Positions 50,851 to 61,110 of a stretch of DNA of 64,000 bases are shown piece by piece. A model generated the notes under the pieces. The model was not told the origin of the DNA. It saw nothing but the letters and a program-made list of their open reading frames with translations, and did no database searches. The DNA is from Maribrevibacterium harenarium (GTDB lineage: Bacteria > Pseudomonadota > Gammaproteobacteria > Pseudomonadales > Marinomonadaceae): positions 1 to 64,000 of the forward strand of contig NZ_VFRR01000003.1 in assembly GCF_006385675.1 (NCBI RefSeq). Direction: 5' to 3'. Position 1 is the first letter of the stretch, and each line of letters starts with the position of its first letter. A program made the position numbers and the translations under genes.

Positions 50851-51975
50851 ATGAATTGGGAAACCATGCAGGTCTACTTGGGTTTGGGTGATACCCAAAT
50901 GCACTGGGTTGTCCGAGTATTTATCGTGGTACTTGGCACCTTAACGGTAAACTTCTTTGTAAATCGCGCTTTAAACAAGCTTGATGCCCAACTGGCAAAA
51001 ACCCGCACACCTTGGGACAACATGCTACTACAAGCAGCCCAAAAACCGCTTAGTGTCTTCATCTGGCTAGTTGGCTTGAGTGTGGCGGCAGAAATTTCCG
51101 GTAGCGAATTAGATGAAGCCATTACCACCGCCATTGGTGTAGTTCGACAGGTGGGTGTGGTGGTAATTCTCACATGGTTTTTGCTGCGCGCGGTCAAAGG
51201 CGTAGAGGACACTCTAACCTCTTCCGAATCGTTTTCAAAACCTGTGGACGTGACTACCGCCAGCGCCGTCAGCAAGTTACTCCGTGCCGCAGTACTGATC
51301 ACCTCAGCCTTGGTCATTATGCAAAACCTCGGCTATAGCATTTCCGGTGTGCTGGCCTTCGGGGGGATCGGTGGTATTGCCGTGGGCTTTGCCGCCAAAG
51401 ACCTACTCGCCAACTTCTTTGGTGGTCTTATGGTTTATCTAGATCGCCCGTTTGCGGTAGGTGACTGGATTCGTTCCCCAGATAAAGATATCGAGGGCAC
51501 GGTGGAAAACATCGGCTGGCGTCAAACCCGCATCCGTACATTTGATAAGCGTCCCCTCTATGTTCCTAACTCCACCTTCTCTCTTATTTCCGTAGAGAAC
51601 CCTTCCCGCATGACCCACCGCCGCATCAATGAAACCATTGGTGTACGCTATGATGACTTCCGTAAATTGGAGGAGATCCTACACCGAGTTCGCACCATGC
51701 TCGCTAACCACGACGATATTGATACGAATGAACTTATCATGGTGAACTTCAATCAATTCGGCCCATCTTCCCTGGATTTCTTTATCTACACCTTCACCAA
51801 AACCGTGAACTGGGCAGAGTATCACCGGGTGAAAGAAGACGTTCTCCTCAAAATCATGGGCATTATCGAAGACTGTGGAGCACAAGTCGCCTTCCCTACA
51901 ACTACGGTGCATATTGCCGAGAATGGGGAACCGACGTTTCAGCCCATCAAGCATTCCAACAAGGCACACGCTTAA
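50851..51975 (+). CDS. MscS-family mechanosensitive ion channel
   Basis: 374 residues. Four hydrophobic segments lie between 18 and ~175, then the MscS pore-lining helix with G-I-G-G-I-A-V-G-F-A-A-K-D-L-L-A-N-F-F-G-G and the beta domain with R-P-F-A-V-G-D-W-I and Y-V-P-N-S-T-F. It opens under hypo-osmotic shock. It is larger than E. coli MscS (286), like YbdG/YnaI types. 23 bp after mgtE. Confidence 0.9.
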   Translation: MNWETMQVYLGLGDTQMHWVVRVFIVVLGTLTVNFFVNRALNKLDAQLAKTRTPWDNMLLQAAQKPLSVFIWLVGLSVAAEISGSELDEAITTAIGVVRQVGVVVILTWFLLRAVKGVEDTLTSSESFSKPVDVTTASAVSKLLRAAVLITSALVIMQNLGYSISGVLAFGGIGGIAVGFAAKDLLANFFGGLMVYLDRPFAVGDWIRSPDKDIEGTVENIGWRQTRIRTFDKRPLYVPNSTFSLISVENPSRMTHRRINETIGVRYDDFRKLEEILHRVRTMLANHDDIDTNELIMVNFNQFGPSSLDFFIYTFTKTVNWAEYHRVKEDVLLKIMGIIEDCGAQVAFPTTTVHIAENGEPTFQPIKHSNKAHA

Positions 51976-51978
51976 ATC

Positions 51979-52016
51979 AAAAAAAGCGCGAACATTAATC
52001 AGATCGCGCTTTTTTT
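51979..52016. terminator. bidirectional terminator between mscS-like gene and gph
   Basis: AAAAAGCGCGA-12 bases-TCGCGCTTTTTTT; a stem with A/T runs on both sides, serving the convergent genes. Confidence 0.88.
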
Positions 52017-52041
52017 AAAACACCTAAAAGCCTACAACGCA

Positions 52042-52722
52042 CTAAAGCAGTAACTCAGCTAGATCATCCATTAACACGTCAGGCTCAAGGGTTTTAGGAT
52101 CGATGCCATGGTTATAGCCATAGGTGACTAGGGCACTTTTAAACCCCGCGGCACGGGCAGCGTTGTGATCAGTTTGGGAGTCACCTATCATCAAACATTG
52201 ATCGGCTTGAGCTTCGATGCCTTCCATGCAGTGCAACAACGGCAGCGGGGACGGCTTCTTCTCTTCTAAGGTGTCACCACCGAGAATCCAACTGAAATAG
52301 TCAGTGATTCCGAATTGATCAAGTAGCGGTTTAACAAAGACGCTGGGCTTGTTCGTCACCAACGCCATGGGCACTCCCTGATGCTTAAAGGCTTTAAGGA
52401 TGGCCTCGACGTTTGGGTATAGAGTGGATTTACCTGACAGATTGGCATCATAGGCAGTTAAAAACGCCCGGTAACATTCCTCTGTGACACTGGCATCTAA
52501 CTGCGCCCACTCTAGCGCTTGCTCAATCAGCTTGGCTGAACCAAAGCCCACCCAACCCCGCACACGGTCTTCTCCGGCAGGTTGAGCTCCTTGACTAATC
52601 AGCGCCACATCCACAGCGGCGGCGATATCCGGCACACTATCGACCAAGGTACCGTCTAGGTCGAAACAAACCAGCTCAGGCCAACCATCAAACAATCGCT
52701 TTAGATGTGTGGGCGTTCTCAT
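52042..52722 (-). CDS. gph: phosphoglycolate phosphatase
   Basis: 226 residues, HAD fold: [11 protein letters not shown] (motif I), V-T-N-K-P (motif II), K-K-P-S-P-L-P-L and M-I-G-D-S-Q-T-D (motif IV). Removes 2-phosphoglycolate from DNA repair and oxygenase chemistry. Overlaps rpe by 4 bp. Confidence 0.92.
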   Translation of the reverse strand: MRTPTHLKRLFDGWPELVCFDLDGTLVDSVPDIAAAVDVALISQGAQPAGEDRVRGWVGFGSAKLIEQALEWAQLDASVTEECYRAFLTAYDANLSGKSTLYPNVEAILKAFKHQGVPMALVTNKPSVFVKPLLDQFGITDYFSWILGGDTLEEKKPSPLPLLHCMEGIEAQADQCLMIGDSQTDHNAARAAGFKSALVTYGYNHGIDPKTLEPDVLMDDLAELLL

Positions 52723-53393
52723 GAACGCACACCTGCCAGTTCCTGACGCATAGCATCAATTACCGCTTTGTAGTCTGCTTTACCAAAGATGGCAGAACCT
52801 GCAACAAACGTATCCGCACCAGCTGCGGCCACTTCGGCAATGTTCTTTTCGCTGATACCACCATCTACTTCCAAACGAATATCGTAGCCGCTCTCGTCGA
52901 TCAAGCGACGTGCTTCACGCAATTTATCTAGGGTAGAAGGGATAAATTTCTGTCCGCCGAAACCAGGGTTAACCGACATCAGCAAAATCATATCTACCTT
53001 GTCCATAACGTATTTCAGATCATCCAATGGAGTTGCCGGGTTAAATACCAAACCCGACTTACAACCACCATCACGGATCATTTGTAAAGAGCGGTCAATA
53101 TGCTCACTACCCTGCGGATGGAAGGTAATGTAGCTTGCCCCCGCTTCAATGAAATCCCCAATTAGACGATCAACTGGCTTCACCATTAGGTGAACATCAA
53201 TATCAGCCGTGATGCCATAGTTGCGCAATGCTTTACACACCATTGGCCCAATGGTGAGGTTTGGCACATAATGGTTGTCCATCACATCAAAGTGGACGAT
53301 ATCCGCGCCGGCAGCTAACACTTGGTCAACTTCCGCACCTAAACGTGCAAAATCCGCGGACAAGATGGAAGGGGCAATCAAAAAGTCTTTCAT
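52719..53393 (-). CDS. rpe: ribulose-phosphate 3-epimerase
   Basis: 224 residues from ATG 53393 (GGAG six bases upstream). The frame is open 41 codons further but would cross the divergent promoter region. [26 protein letters not shown] and [10 protein letters not shown] are diagnostic. Pentose phosphate pathway. Confidence 0.95.
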   Translation of the reverse strand: MKDFLIAPSILSADFARLGAEVDQVLAAGADIVHFDVMDNHYVPNLTIGPMVCKALRNYGITADIDVHLMVKPVDRLIGDFIEAGASYITFHPQGSEHIDRSLQMIRDGGCKSGLVFNPATPLDDLKYVMDKVDMILLMSVNPGFGGQKFIPSTLDKLREARRLIDESGYDIRLEVDGGISEKNIAEVAAAGADTFVAGSAIFGKADYKAVIDAMRQELAGVRS

Positions 53394-53467
53394 GTTCGGC
53401 TCCGACAGTGACAGGGCAATGGTTGGTCGGTATTCTAGCAAGGCAACTTGGATAAGTATTGGATTCG

Positions 53468-54412
53468 ATGAAGAAATTGTTGGTAAGCGCCACCGTGACG
53501 CTCGTACTAAATTCAATCACCTATGCCGCGGAAGATGGCACTGGGGGGGCTCATGTGCAGCCGACGCCACAGCAAACCCGTATTGCCGGCTTGGTTGAAC
53601 GACTGGGGCTGAACTATGCCCACGAAATTGAAACCATCGAGGCCAACGGGGAGAGCTTTTTAGGCTTGTTCAACGAATCCGCTAGCGGCGACCCACAAGG
53701 GTGTGTCCTAATGCTTCACGGGGATCATGGTCATCCAGATTGGCCCCAAGTGATTTCCCCCTTGCGACGTAAACTTCCCCAACACAGCTGGTGTACTCTC
53801 TCTATCGAAATACCAGACATTGAAGATCGAGCCGCCCCCGTGTTACCCGGACGAGAGACACCGCAGGCGGATAACAACCCAATCGTCGCAGCAAACGGCA
53901 ATAGCAGCACGCTCCCCCATGAAGAGATGGTCTTTGCTCGTATCGATGCCAGCTTGAATTTGATTCGTTCCAAAGGCTATCAACAGGCGGCTTATCTCGG
54001 CTATCGCTCTGGAGCGGCTTATATGTTGAAGTATGCCGCCAGCAAAGGGCTAGCGGGTCAAGCATTGGTGCTTATTGATATCAATACGATTGAGCCAGTA
54101 TCTGAATTCGATCTGAGCCAACAAATTGAAAGCCTGCGCCTACCGGTGCTGGATTATTACTTTAATATGTCGCCGCAAACGCAACGCTTCGCCGACTATC
54201 GACAAGCGGCAGCCAATAAACGCCCTAATCGTTCGGAAGCCTATACCCAAATCGATGCATTGCCAGACCGGCGTTTTGATCCAACCGGCGATAAACGCTT
54301 AACTCAGAGAGTATGGGGCTTTTTGAAGCAAAACACGATTCAGGATAAACAGCGCAAAGATCTGCCGGAATTTAATAAACAACTGTTTTACAAGAGCTCA
54401 ACCATTCAGTAG
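53468..54412 (+). CDS. DUF3530 family exported protein
   Basis: 314 residues from ATG 53468; a TTG three codons earlier is also in frame. Signal peptide [13 protein letters not shown] ending at T-Y-A-A. The body fits the DUF3530 alpha/beta-hydrolase-like family: [19 protein letters not shown], and Y-L-G-Y-R-S-G-A-A. In the latter the usual nucleophile elbow G-x-S-x-G is altered (G-Y-R-S-G), so catalysis is uncertain. Divergent from rpe. Confidence 0.75.
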   Translation: MKKLLVSATVTLVLNSITYAAEDGTGGAHVQPTPQQTRIAGLVERLGLNYAHEIETIEANGESFLGLFNESASGDPQGCVLMLHGDHGHPDWPQVISPLRRKLPQHSWCTLSIEIPDIEDRAAPVLPGRETPQADNNPIVAANGNSSTLPHEEMVFARIDASLNLIRSKGYQQAAYLGYRSGAAYMLKYAASKGLAGQALVLIDINTIEPVSEFDLSQQIESLRLPVLDYYFNMSPQTQRFADYRQAAANKRPNRSEAYTQIDALPDRRFDPTGDKRLTQRVWGFLKQNTIQDKQRKDLPEFNKQLFYKSSTIQ

Positions 54413-54445
54413 CTGGCGGTGGTTGAATGATTGAGCCCTTGCGGT

Positions 54446-55249
54446 TTATTTGCGGGATTTTTTGATCATTTCATAAGCCGACTGAATTTCTTGAGTACGT
54501 TCCTTCGCTAGTTCGATCATTTCATCCGGCAAGCCTTGGGCGTTCAGTTTGTCTGGGTGATGTTGACTCATCAGTTTACGATAGGCTTTTTTCACCTCCG
54601 CATCACTGGCATCCCTACTCACCCCAAGCAGCTTGTAAGCCGCATCAAGCAACGCCGGAGACGATTTTTCCTGATTGGGCTGGTGATGTTGTTGCTCATA
54701 TTGATAACCCTGATGGAAATGGGTTTCCCGCTTCACCTGTTCATGTAATAAGGCAAAGTCTCTCGCCGACACATTCAAGGCGATACAAATACGTTCTACT
54801 AAGGATCGTTCTTCGAGACTGAAATGCCCATCGGCATAGGCAGACAACAGCAGCACTTCTATCAGGGTACGCGTCATTAGCCCAGAGCCAACGGTCTCGT
54901 AAAAACGACGCAACGCCGTATCCACGTCAAACGACTCGCTCTTACCTTCATTAAACAGTGCTTGGGCCTGTGCTTGCGCGCTTTGATCCAAACGAAAACG
55001 TTGCATGACGGCTTGTGCCAGTTGAATTTCTGCTTCACTCACACGACCATCGGACTTCGCCAACCGCCCCATTAATTGAAATAAGGTTTGGAAGAAGACC
55101 TGTTGCTGCTGTTGGCGTGGTGCGCTAGTGCGGCGACCAAAACTTTGTTTCGCCTGCTGATCAAAATACAAACCGACAAAAAAGCCCAAAAGACCGCCAA
55201 TAATCCCAAGTGTCAGCGACCCTAGGATCAACCCTAACCATTTCCACAT
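54446..55249 (-). CDS. djlA: membrane-anchored co-chaperone DjlA
   Basis: 267 residues. One N-terminal membrane helix rich in Gly (L-G-I-I-G-G-L-L-G-F-F-V-G), a TerB-like middle domain (~55-170) and a C-terminal J domain with H-H-P-D-K-L. It stimulates DnaK at the inner membrane. Divergent from lptD, an arrangement conserved in gammaproteobacteria. Confidence 0.94.
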   Translation of the reverse strand: MWKWLGLILGSLTLGIIGGLLGFFVGLYFDQQAKQSFGRRTSAPRQQQQQVFFQTLFQLMGRLAKSDGRVSEAEIQLAQAVMQRFRLDQSAQAQAQALFNEGKSESFDVDTALRRFYETVGSGLMTRTLIEVLLLSAYADGHFSLEERSLVERICIALNVSARDFALLHEQVKRETHFHQGYQYEQQHHQPNQEKSSPALLDAAYKLLGVSRDASDAEVKKAYRKLMSQHHPDKLNAQGLPDEMIELAKERTQEIQSAYEMIKKSRK

Positions 55250-55376
55250 TTAGATATTTCTCCACTAGCGGTAGCCCCTGTGGGGCGCTTAGATTATCAT
55301 TTGTCCCTCGAACGGACTCATGTCAGTCATTGTCACATGAGCGGACCATCATCCCAAATGATTTAGTATACCTTGC

Positions 55377-57644
55377 ATGCCATCGCATTTACGCCATTAC
55401 ATCCTGTTATTTCATAGTCTTTGCGTGTTACCGGCAATGGCGAACCAGTGGGACTGGGTTCCTAGGGAAGCCCTTGAACCTGCTCAACAGGCCACTCTGA
55501 ACCGATACTGTAGTGGTGCCTATATCGATGCTTGGCAACCTCTCAGCCAGAACCACACGGAATTAGAAGCGGATCTGATTTTCCGCGATAACAGTGGTCA
55601 GGTTCACTTAAGTGGCGCAGCACAGATTCGCCAGCCGGAATCCACACTGGCAGCACAAACCATCGTTGGTCAGCCAGATCGATACTATCGCGCTACTGGC
55701 GATGTCAGCGTCCGAGGACCGGGACAACTGATTCGCAGCCAAGAAGGCTACGTTGCCGAAGCGAATAGCACAGAACCGACCACCTTTACAGATGCCCAAT
55801 TCCTCGCCCACCAAACGGGACTGCGTGGGGAAGCCAAGCTGCTGGCGCAACATAGCGATGGCGTAATTTTTATCGAGGAAGGATTTTACACTACCTGTGA
55901 GCCCGGTGGCAGCAACTGGCAGCTTTATGGCTCCAGTATTGAGCTAGATCCAAATTCTGGTTTTGGTACCGCGAAACACGTGCAAGTGCGCATTGACGGC
56001 AATCCCATCTTTTACTTTCCTTGGCTGCGTTTCCCGATCGATAACCGCCGCCAATCCGGTTTCTTATTCCCATCGTTTAGTTACAACAGTGATGAGGGCA
56101 TCAGTGTTTCGGCCCCCTACTACCTCAACTTAGCGCCAAACTTTGACGCTACCTTGACCCCACACTGGCGCGAAAACTATGAATCCGGCGCAGGGTTTGT
56201 TCTAAATGGTTACGGAGCTGACTTGGAAGTGCGCCATTTGAGTCCGTTCGGAAGCAGCCTATTTGAACAATCAACGTTTTACGATGCCCAGGAAGAAGAA
56301 GGCTCCCTACGTAAGTTCACGTCTACTCAAAAACTGAATTCGTCTATAACGGTTGGCACCTTGCTGGAAGATAACCCAACGCCAAATATCACGCCGGACA
56401 TGAACACCACCTCCATGGGTGAAAAAGATAATTACGAACGTAGCTTTTACGGTGACGCTAGCTTCGGTAATTTCAGTACCCGAGCAACGGTAAAACGCTA
56501 CTACACTCCGGATGAAACGCTCGATCAACCACTGGAATGGAAACCCCGAGTTGAAGCTTCCTATCGTTATGCCAACACCTTCTTAAACTATGCACCTACC
56601 GCCCAGTTAACCGAGTTTTACGACCCGGACGAAACCGCCATCGATGGACGCCGCCGGGTGTTAAATCAAGATATCAGCGTCGTTGCTAGTAATGCCTGGG
56701 GGGAGTTGAAGCTCGGGGCACTACACCAATTTCGCGATTACCAGCTGAATGATTACAAAACCGATAGTCGCTCCGACGAAAAAGTAGATCATCTGACCTA
56801 TTATCTGGACACCGGTATTGTGTTCGAGCGCAGCTTTCTGTTGCAGGACAGCATTTGGCGTCAGACTTTAGAACCCAAATTAACCTATGTAAATGCCCCG
56901 TATTTAGAGCAATCAAACATCCCGAACTTCGATGCTAGCGAAACCACGCTGACTTATAACCAAGCCTTTGCTCACCAGCGTTTTAGCGGCAATGACCGGG
57001 TTGGTGATACCCGCCAAGTCGCTATCGGCGTCGAAAGCCGTTTTTATGATGGCAATAATGTGGAACGTTGGACGTTAAAAGCAGGGCAGCTTTTTTATCT
57101 AGACGACCGTAGGGTAGATTTAACCGGAGATACCGGAGACGTAGTGGACGATGATCCACGCTCGTCGATTTTGACCTCGGCAAGCTACCGCCAGAGCGAT
57201 GTATTCAGTTTTAGCGCCAATGTGAACTACGATGCAGACCTTGAACAGGTGGATCTCGCCCAGACAACCATGAAATACACCCCAGAAAACGGGGTCGTGG
57301 TCAACCTTGGCTTCTCCTATGTGTTTGACGAAGATCCAGACAGCGTAACCCGCCAGTCTGATTTAGCCACGATCGTACCACTAAGCGCTAACTGGCATCT
57401 GTTCCATCAACAAACTTACGATTGGACAGCCGAGCAAGAAACCAAGAAAGTCACTGGCTTTGGTTTCGAAAATTGCTGTTTAAAGATGTCATTCAGTTAT
57501 CAGTATTGGCTCAACGACAGCAGTCAGTATGATTCTGGGCTGTTTTTAAATTTTATTTTACGTAGCCTAAGTGGCGTAGGTCGAACCAATAGCGAAACCT
57601 CGATCGCCAATGACTACTGGAACAACGGACAAGTTGGATATTAA
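55377..57644 (+). CDS. lptD: LPS assembly outer-membrane protein LptD
   Basis: 755 residues. A signal peptide ends near M-A-N-Q. Next comes the OstA-like periplasmic jellyroll (~60-200) with E-E-G-F-Y-T-T-C-E-P-G, the conserved Cys of the disulfide pair, then a ~500-residue beta barrel. The C-terminal G-F-G-F-E-N-C-C-L-K carries the second Cys pair. It places LPS in the outer leaflet with LptE. First of the lptD-cca run, so the window encodes an LPS-bearing Gram-negative. Confidence 0.95.
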   Translation: MPSHLRHYILLFHSLCVLPAMANQWDWVPREALEPAQQATLNRYCSGAYIDAWQPLSQNHTELEADLIFRDNSGQVHLSGAAQIRQPESTLAAQTIVGQPDRYYRATGDVSVRGPGQLIRSQEGYVAEANSTEPTTFTDAQFLAHQTGLRGEAKLLAQHSDGVIFIEEGFYTTCEPGGSNWQLYGSSIELDPNSGFGTAKHVQVRIDGNPIFYFPWLRFPIDNRRQSGFLFPSFSYNSDEGISVSAPYYLNLAPNFDATLTPHWRENYESGAGFVLNGYGADLEVRHLSPFGSSLFEQSTFYDAQEEEGSLRKFTSTQKLNSSITVGTLLEDNPTPNITPDMNTTSMGEKDNYERSFYGDASFGNFSTRATVKRYYTPDETLDQPLEWKPRVEASYRYANTFLNYAPTAQLTEFYDPDETAIDGRRRVLNQDISVVASNAWGELKLGALHQFRDYQLNDYKTDSRSDEKVDHLTYYLDTGIVFERSFLLQDSIWRQTLEPKLTYVNAPYLEQSNIPNFDASETTLTYNQAFAHQRFSGNDRVGDTRQVAIGVESRFYDGNNVERWTLKAGQLFYLDDRRVDLTGDTGDVVDDDPRSSILTSASYRQSDVFSFSANVNYDADLEQVDLAQTTMKYTPENGVVVNLGFSYVFDEDPDSVTRQSDLATIVPLSANWHLFHQQTYDWTAEQETKKVTGFGFENCCLKMSFSYQYWLNDSSQYDSGLFLNFILRSLSGVGRTNSETSIANDYWNNGQVGY

Positions 57645-57647
57645 GTA

Positions 57648-58898
57648 ATGAAAAAAACTCTTTGGCTCTCAACAGCGACGCTGGCTCTTTTATTATCCGT
57701 GTCACCGGTTCAGTCGGCGCCAGTAAAATTAGATGGTATTGCCGCCATTGTGGATGCCAAACCCATCCTAGAAAGCGATATTCAAACCCGCTTTTTGGTG
57801 ATTCGTGACCGAATTCCTGGCGGTGCCTTAACGGCAGACATCGAACGGCAGATTTTGAACCAACTGGTTGAAGAAGCCCTGCAAGCTAATTATGCCCGCA
57901 AGCAAGGTATTCAGATCAGTCGTGCCGAAGTGGATAACGCCATTATGAATATGGCAAATAAGTTTGGCACCGACTTAACCGGATTCCAACAAATGCTTGC
58001 CAATCAAGGCATTGCCTATCCACGCTATCGGGATCAGATTGAGCAGGAAATTCTGATTAACAAAGCCAAACAGCAGGTGGTGCGCCAGCGTATTGCTATC
58101 ACCGAGCAGGAAATTGACGATTACCTGGCCACTAGCCAACTTGCCAGCGCCAACGACGAATACCGTCTGCGTCATATTGTGATTCGCGCCACCAACCCAA
58201 CAGCAGCTCAAGCTAAAATTCAGCAAATTGCGGGCAAGATCAACAACGAGCAAGACTTTATTAATCAAGCCATTGCCAATTCTGACGGCCAGTTTGCTTT
58301 GCAAGGTGGCGACTTAGGCTGGCGCCCCTTGAATCAGTTACCCCGTTTATTTACCGAAGCGCTACAACAATCTACCGGCAAGTTAATTGGTCCATTACAA
58401 AGTAATGCGGGCTTCCACTTACTATGGGTCAGCGAAAAACGTACCGATAAAGCGGCATTGCAAACGCAAACTAAAGTCAGCCACATTCTATTGCGTCCAA
58501 ATGAAGTTCGAGATGACAACGCCACTCGCACCGAAATCCAAGCCATCTACCAGCGCGCCCTCACTGGGGAAGATTTCGCTACACTAGCGCGGGATTACAG
58601 CGAAGACCAAGGCTCTACCCTACAAGGTGGGGATCTAGGCTGGGTTGCACCGGGCACTATGGTACCGCAATTCGAGCAAGTGATGGCACAAACCCAAGTA
58701 GGGCAAATTGCTGCCCCATTCCGTACCCAATTTGGTTGGCATATTTTGGTGGTCGATGGTCGCCGTCAACAGGATATCAGCAACCAGGTGGAACGTTCCC
58801 AAGCAGAACAAGCATTGATCGCTCAAAAGCGTGATTTTGTCCTCGATAACTGGCTATCAGAGCTACGCGCCGATGCCTTTTTAGATGTGAAACAGTAA
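57648..58898 (+). CDS. surA: periplasmic chaperone/peptidyl-prolyl isomerase SurA
   Basis: 416 residues. Signal peptide to about 23 (P-V-Q-S-A). N-terminal chaperone part with L-D-G-I-A-A-I-V-D and two parvulin domains (~165-265 and ~280-375), each showing G-G-D-L-G-W. It assists outer-membrane protein folding, including LptD. Begins 3 bp after lptD. Confidence 0.95.
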   Translation: MKKTLWLSTATLALLLSVSPVQSAPVKLDGIAAIVDAKPILESDIQTRFLVIRDRIPGGALTADIERQILNQLVEEALQANYARKQGIQISRAEVDNAIMNMANKFGTDLTGFQQMLANQGIAYPRYRDQIEQEILINKAKQQVVRQRIAITEQEIDDYLATSQLASANDEYRLRHIVIRATNPTAAQAKIQQIAGKINNEQDFINQAIANSDGQFALQGGDLGWRPLNQLPRLFTEALQQSTGKLIGPLQSNAGFHLLWVSEKRTDKAALQTQTKVSHILLRPNEVRDDNATRTEIQAIYQRALTGEDFATLARDYSEDQGSTLQGGDLGWVAPGTMVPQFEQVMAQTQVGQIAAPFRTQFGWHILVVDGRRQQDISNQVERSQAEQALIAQKRDFVLDNWLSELRADAFLDVKQ

Positions 58899-58901
58899 GT
58901 T

Positions 58902-59903
58902 ATGAGCACTTTGCCTATCATCGCCATTACCTCTGGGGAACCCGCTGGTATTGGCCCAGATATTATTATTGATGCCTTGCAAGGGGAATTGGCCGCACGT
59001 CCAGTGATTATCGGCGACCCTGATATGTTAGAAGACCGTGCTGCGCTGTTGGGGAAAAACGTCACTGTTAAATGGCTAGAAGCCCCCGATTTCGCTGAGC
59101 CACACACACCCGGTGTACTGCAAGTGTTACCGGTTTCTACGGCAGACCATTGTGTCCCCGGCAAACTTGATGTGGCCAATGCCCCTTATGTACTGTCTAC
59201 TTTGAGTATCGCCGGACGTGGGTGTTTAAATGGTCACTTTGACGCTGTGGTTACCCCACCAGTACATAAAGGGATTTTATGCGAAACCGGCACCCACTTT
59301 TCTGGTCATACCGAGTTTTTCCAGCAACTGTGTGATAGCCCCCATGTGGTCATGATGTTAGCCAGCGAAGCCATGCGTGTCGCCTTAGTGACTACTCACT
59401 TACCACTCAAAGATATCCCCGGCGCAATAACGCCAGATACTATCGAGCGCGTCGCACTGGCTTTACATAAAGATCTGCAACAGCGTTTTGGCATTACCCA
59501 TCCACGTATTTTAGTCTGCGGCCTTAACCCCCACGCCGGTGAAGATGGCCACTTAGGTCGTGAAGAAATTGATGTCATCATCCCAACGCTGGAAAAGTTG
59601 CGCAGCCAAGGTCTGGATTTAGTTGGCCCATTACCGGCGGATACCTTATTTACGGACAAATACCTTAAGAACGCCGACTGCGTGCTCGCCATGTACCATG
59701 ATCAGGGGTTACCTGTGCTAAAGTATTCTGGCTTTGGTAACGCGGTAAACATCACCTTGGGATTGCCCATTATCCGTACATCGGTCGATCACGGCACCGC
59801 CTTAGACTTAGCCGGCACCGGCAAAGCAAGTTCGGGCAGCCTAACCGTTGCCATTCAACACGCCATTGATATGGCCAATAACAGCAAGCAAATGAATTCA
59901 TGA
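58902..59903 (+). CDS. pdxA: 4-hydroxythreonine-4-phosphate dehydrogenase
   Basis: 333 residues. T-S-G-E-P-A-G-I-G-P-D at the start, G-H-T-E-F, L-N-P-H-A-G-E and M-Y-H-D-Q-G-L-P-V-L-K are the metal and substrate motifs. Pyridoxal phosphate synthesis. Overlaps rsmA by 4 bp. Confidence 0.95.
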   Translation: MSTLPIIAITSGEPAGIGPDIIIDALQGELAARPVIIGDPDMLEDRAALLGKNVTVKWLEAPDFAEPHTPGVLQVLPVSTADHCVPGKLDVANAPYVLSTLSIAGRGCLNGHFDAVVTPPVHKGILCETGTHFSGHTEFFQQLCDSPHVVMMLASEAMRVALVTTHLPLKDIPGAITPDTIERVALALHKDLQQRFGITHPRILVCGLNPHAGEDGHLGREEIDVIIPTLEKLRSQGLDLVGPLPADTLFTDKYLKNADCVLAMYHDQGLPVLKYSGFGNAVNITLGLPIIRTSVDHGTALDLAGTGKASSGSLTVAIQHAIDMANNSKQMNS

Positions 59904-60706
59904 GTAAAAATCAACCACATAAAGCCCGTAAACGCTTTGGACAAAACTTCTTACACGATGCCGGTATTATCCGCCGTATCGTCGCCTGTATCGCGCCAAA
60001 GGAAGGGCAACATATTGTGGAAATCGGCCCCGGTAAAGGTGCCCTAACCGAAGGCATTATCAGCGTTACCAAGAAAATGGACGTAGTCGAACTGGATCGA
60101 GACCTCATTCCAATCTTGCGAGTTAACCTGTTCCGCTACCCAGAGCTGACCGTTCATGAAGCAGATGCCATGAAGTTTGACTTCTCGGCGCTGGCGCAAA
60201 GCGGTCCAATACGGGTTGTTGGTAACCTGCCCTATAACATCTCGACACCGCTGATTTTCCATTTGTTGAGTCAGGCCGAGGTGATTAGCGACATGCACTT
60301 TATGTTGCAAAAGGAAGTGGTTGATCGCTTAGCCGCTCGCCCCGGTGACAATTTATATGGTCGCCTAAGCGTCATGGCACAATATTACTGCCGCGTGGAT
60401 TCGTTATTTATTGTTGGCCCAGAATCCTTTGATCCGCCACCAAAGGTAGATTCAGCCATTGTGCGCATGACACCACACCAGGAACTCCCAGTCGTTGCTG
60501 ATGATCTGAAAACACTAGAAGACACGGTACGTATTGGTTTCCAGCAACGTCGTAAGACACTGCGCAATAATTACAAAGGGGTGCTAACCGCCGAGGACTT
60601 TGAACAGCTTGCGATTGATCCAAGCTTGCGTCCCGAGCGTTTAGATGTGGCGGACTTTGTCGCCATCGCCAACTACATCAGCCGCCGCCAAAGCGTTTCC
60701 CATTAA
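59900..60706 (+). CDS. rsmA: 16S rRNA dimethyladenosine transferase RsmA (KsgA)
   Basis: 268 residues. R-F-G-Q-N-F-L-H-D, V-E-I-G-P-G-K-G-A-L-T-E (SAM site) and G-N-L-P-Y-N-I-S (adenine site) are complete. Dimethylates two adjacent adenines near the 3' end of 16S rRNA. Coupled to pdxA by ATGA overlap. Confidence 0.96.
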   Translation: MSKNQPHKARKRFGQNFLHDAGIIRRIVACIAPKEGQHIVEIGPGKGALTEGIISVTKKMDVVELDRDLIPILRVNLFRYPELTVHEADAMKFDFSALAQSGPIRVVGNLPYNISTPLIFHLLSQAEVISDMHFMLQKEVVDRLAARPGDNLYGRLSVMAQYYCRVDSLFIVGPESFDPPPKVDSAIVRMTPHQELPVVADDLKTLEDTVRIGFQQRRKTLRNNYKGVLTAEDFEQLAIDPSLRPERLDVADFVAIANYISRRQSVSH

Positions 60707-60724
60707 AAACGGGTTATTCGATAC

Positions 60725-61102
60725 ATGATGCTTGATCACGATATTGTTGTCTCCGTACGTACGGAGTTTATACCGAGTCAATCTGTCCCAGCGGAACAGC
60801 GCTATGTTTTTGCTTACCATATAAGCATTACCAACTGCGGCACCATGGGAGCACAACTACTGTCACGTCATTGGATCATTACCAATGGCGAAGAACAGGT
60901 TCAGGAGGTCAAAGGGGAAGGTGTGATTGGTGAAACACCCTATCTGCAAACGGGGGAATCCTTCCACTACACCAGCGGCACGATTCTGGCGACGCCAGTG
61001 GGCGTAATGCAAGGCAGCTATCGTTTTCGTGACGACAATGGTGATGAGTTTGATGCTCCCATCGCCCCTTTCACCCTGAGTGTTCCGAACCAGATCCACT
61101 AG
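60725..61102 (+). CDS. apaG: ApaG protein
   Basis: 125 residues, single fibronectin-like ApaG domain: F-A-Y-H-I-S-I-T-N, L-S-R-H-W-I-I-T-N-G, G-E-G-V-I-G-E and M-Q-G-S-Y-R-F. No enzymatic role is known for the family in bacteria. It lies between rsmA and apaH as in most gammaproteobacteria; the Shine-Dalgarno is weak. Confidence 0.94.
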   Translation: MMLDHDIVVSVRTEFIPSQSVPAEQRYVFAYHISITNCGTMGAQLLSRHWIITNGEEQVQEVKGEGVIGETPYLQTGESFHYTSGTILATPVGVMQGSYRFRDDNGDEFDAPIAPFTLSVPNQIH

Positions 61103-61110
61103 GAGTTATC

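Noticed and set aside
50212-50904. 230-codon minus-strand frame opposite mgtE
   Set aside because: Shadow frame with low-complexity Ser/Thr/Lys content; mgtE is unambiguous.
53394-53516. 41-residue N-terminal extension of Rpe
   Set aside because: It crosses the start of the divergent DUF3530 gene and is not in the family; ATG 53393 has a good ribosome binding site.
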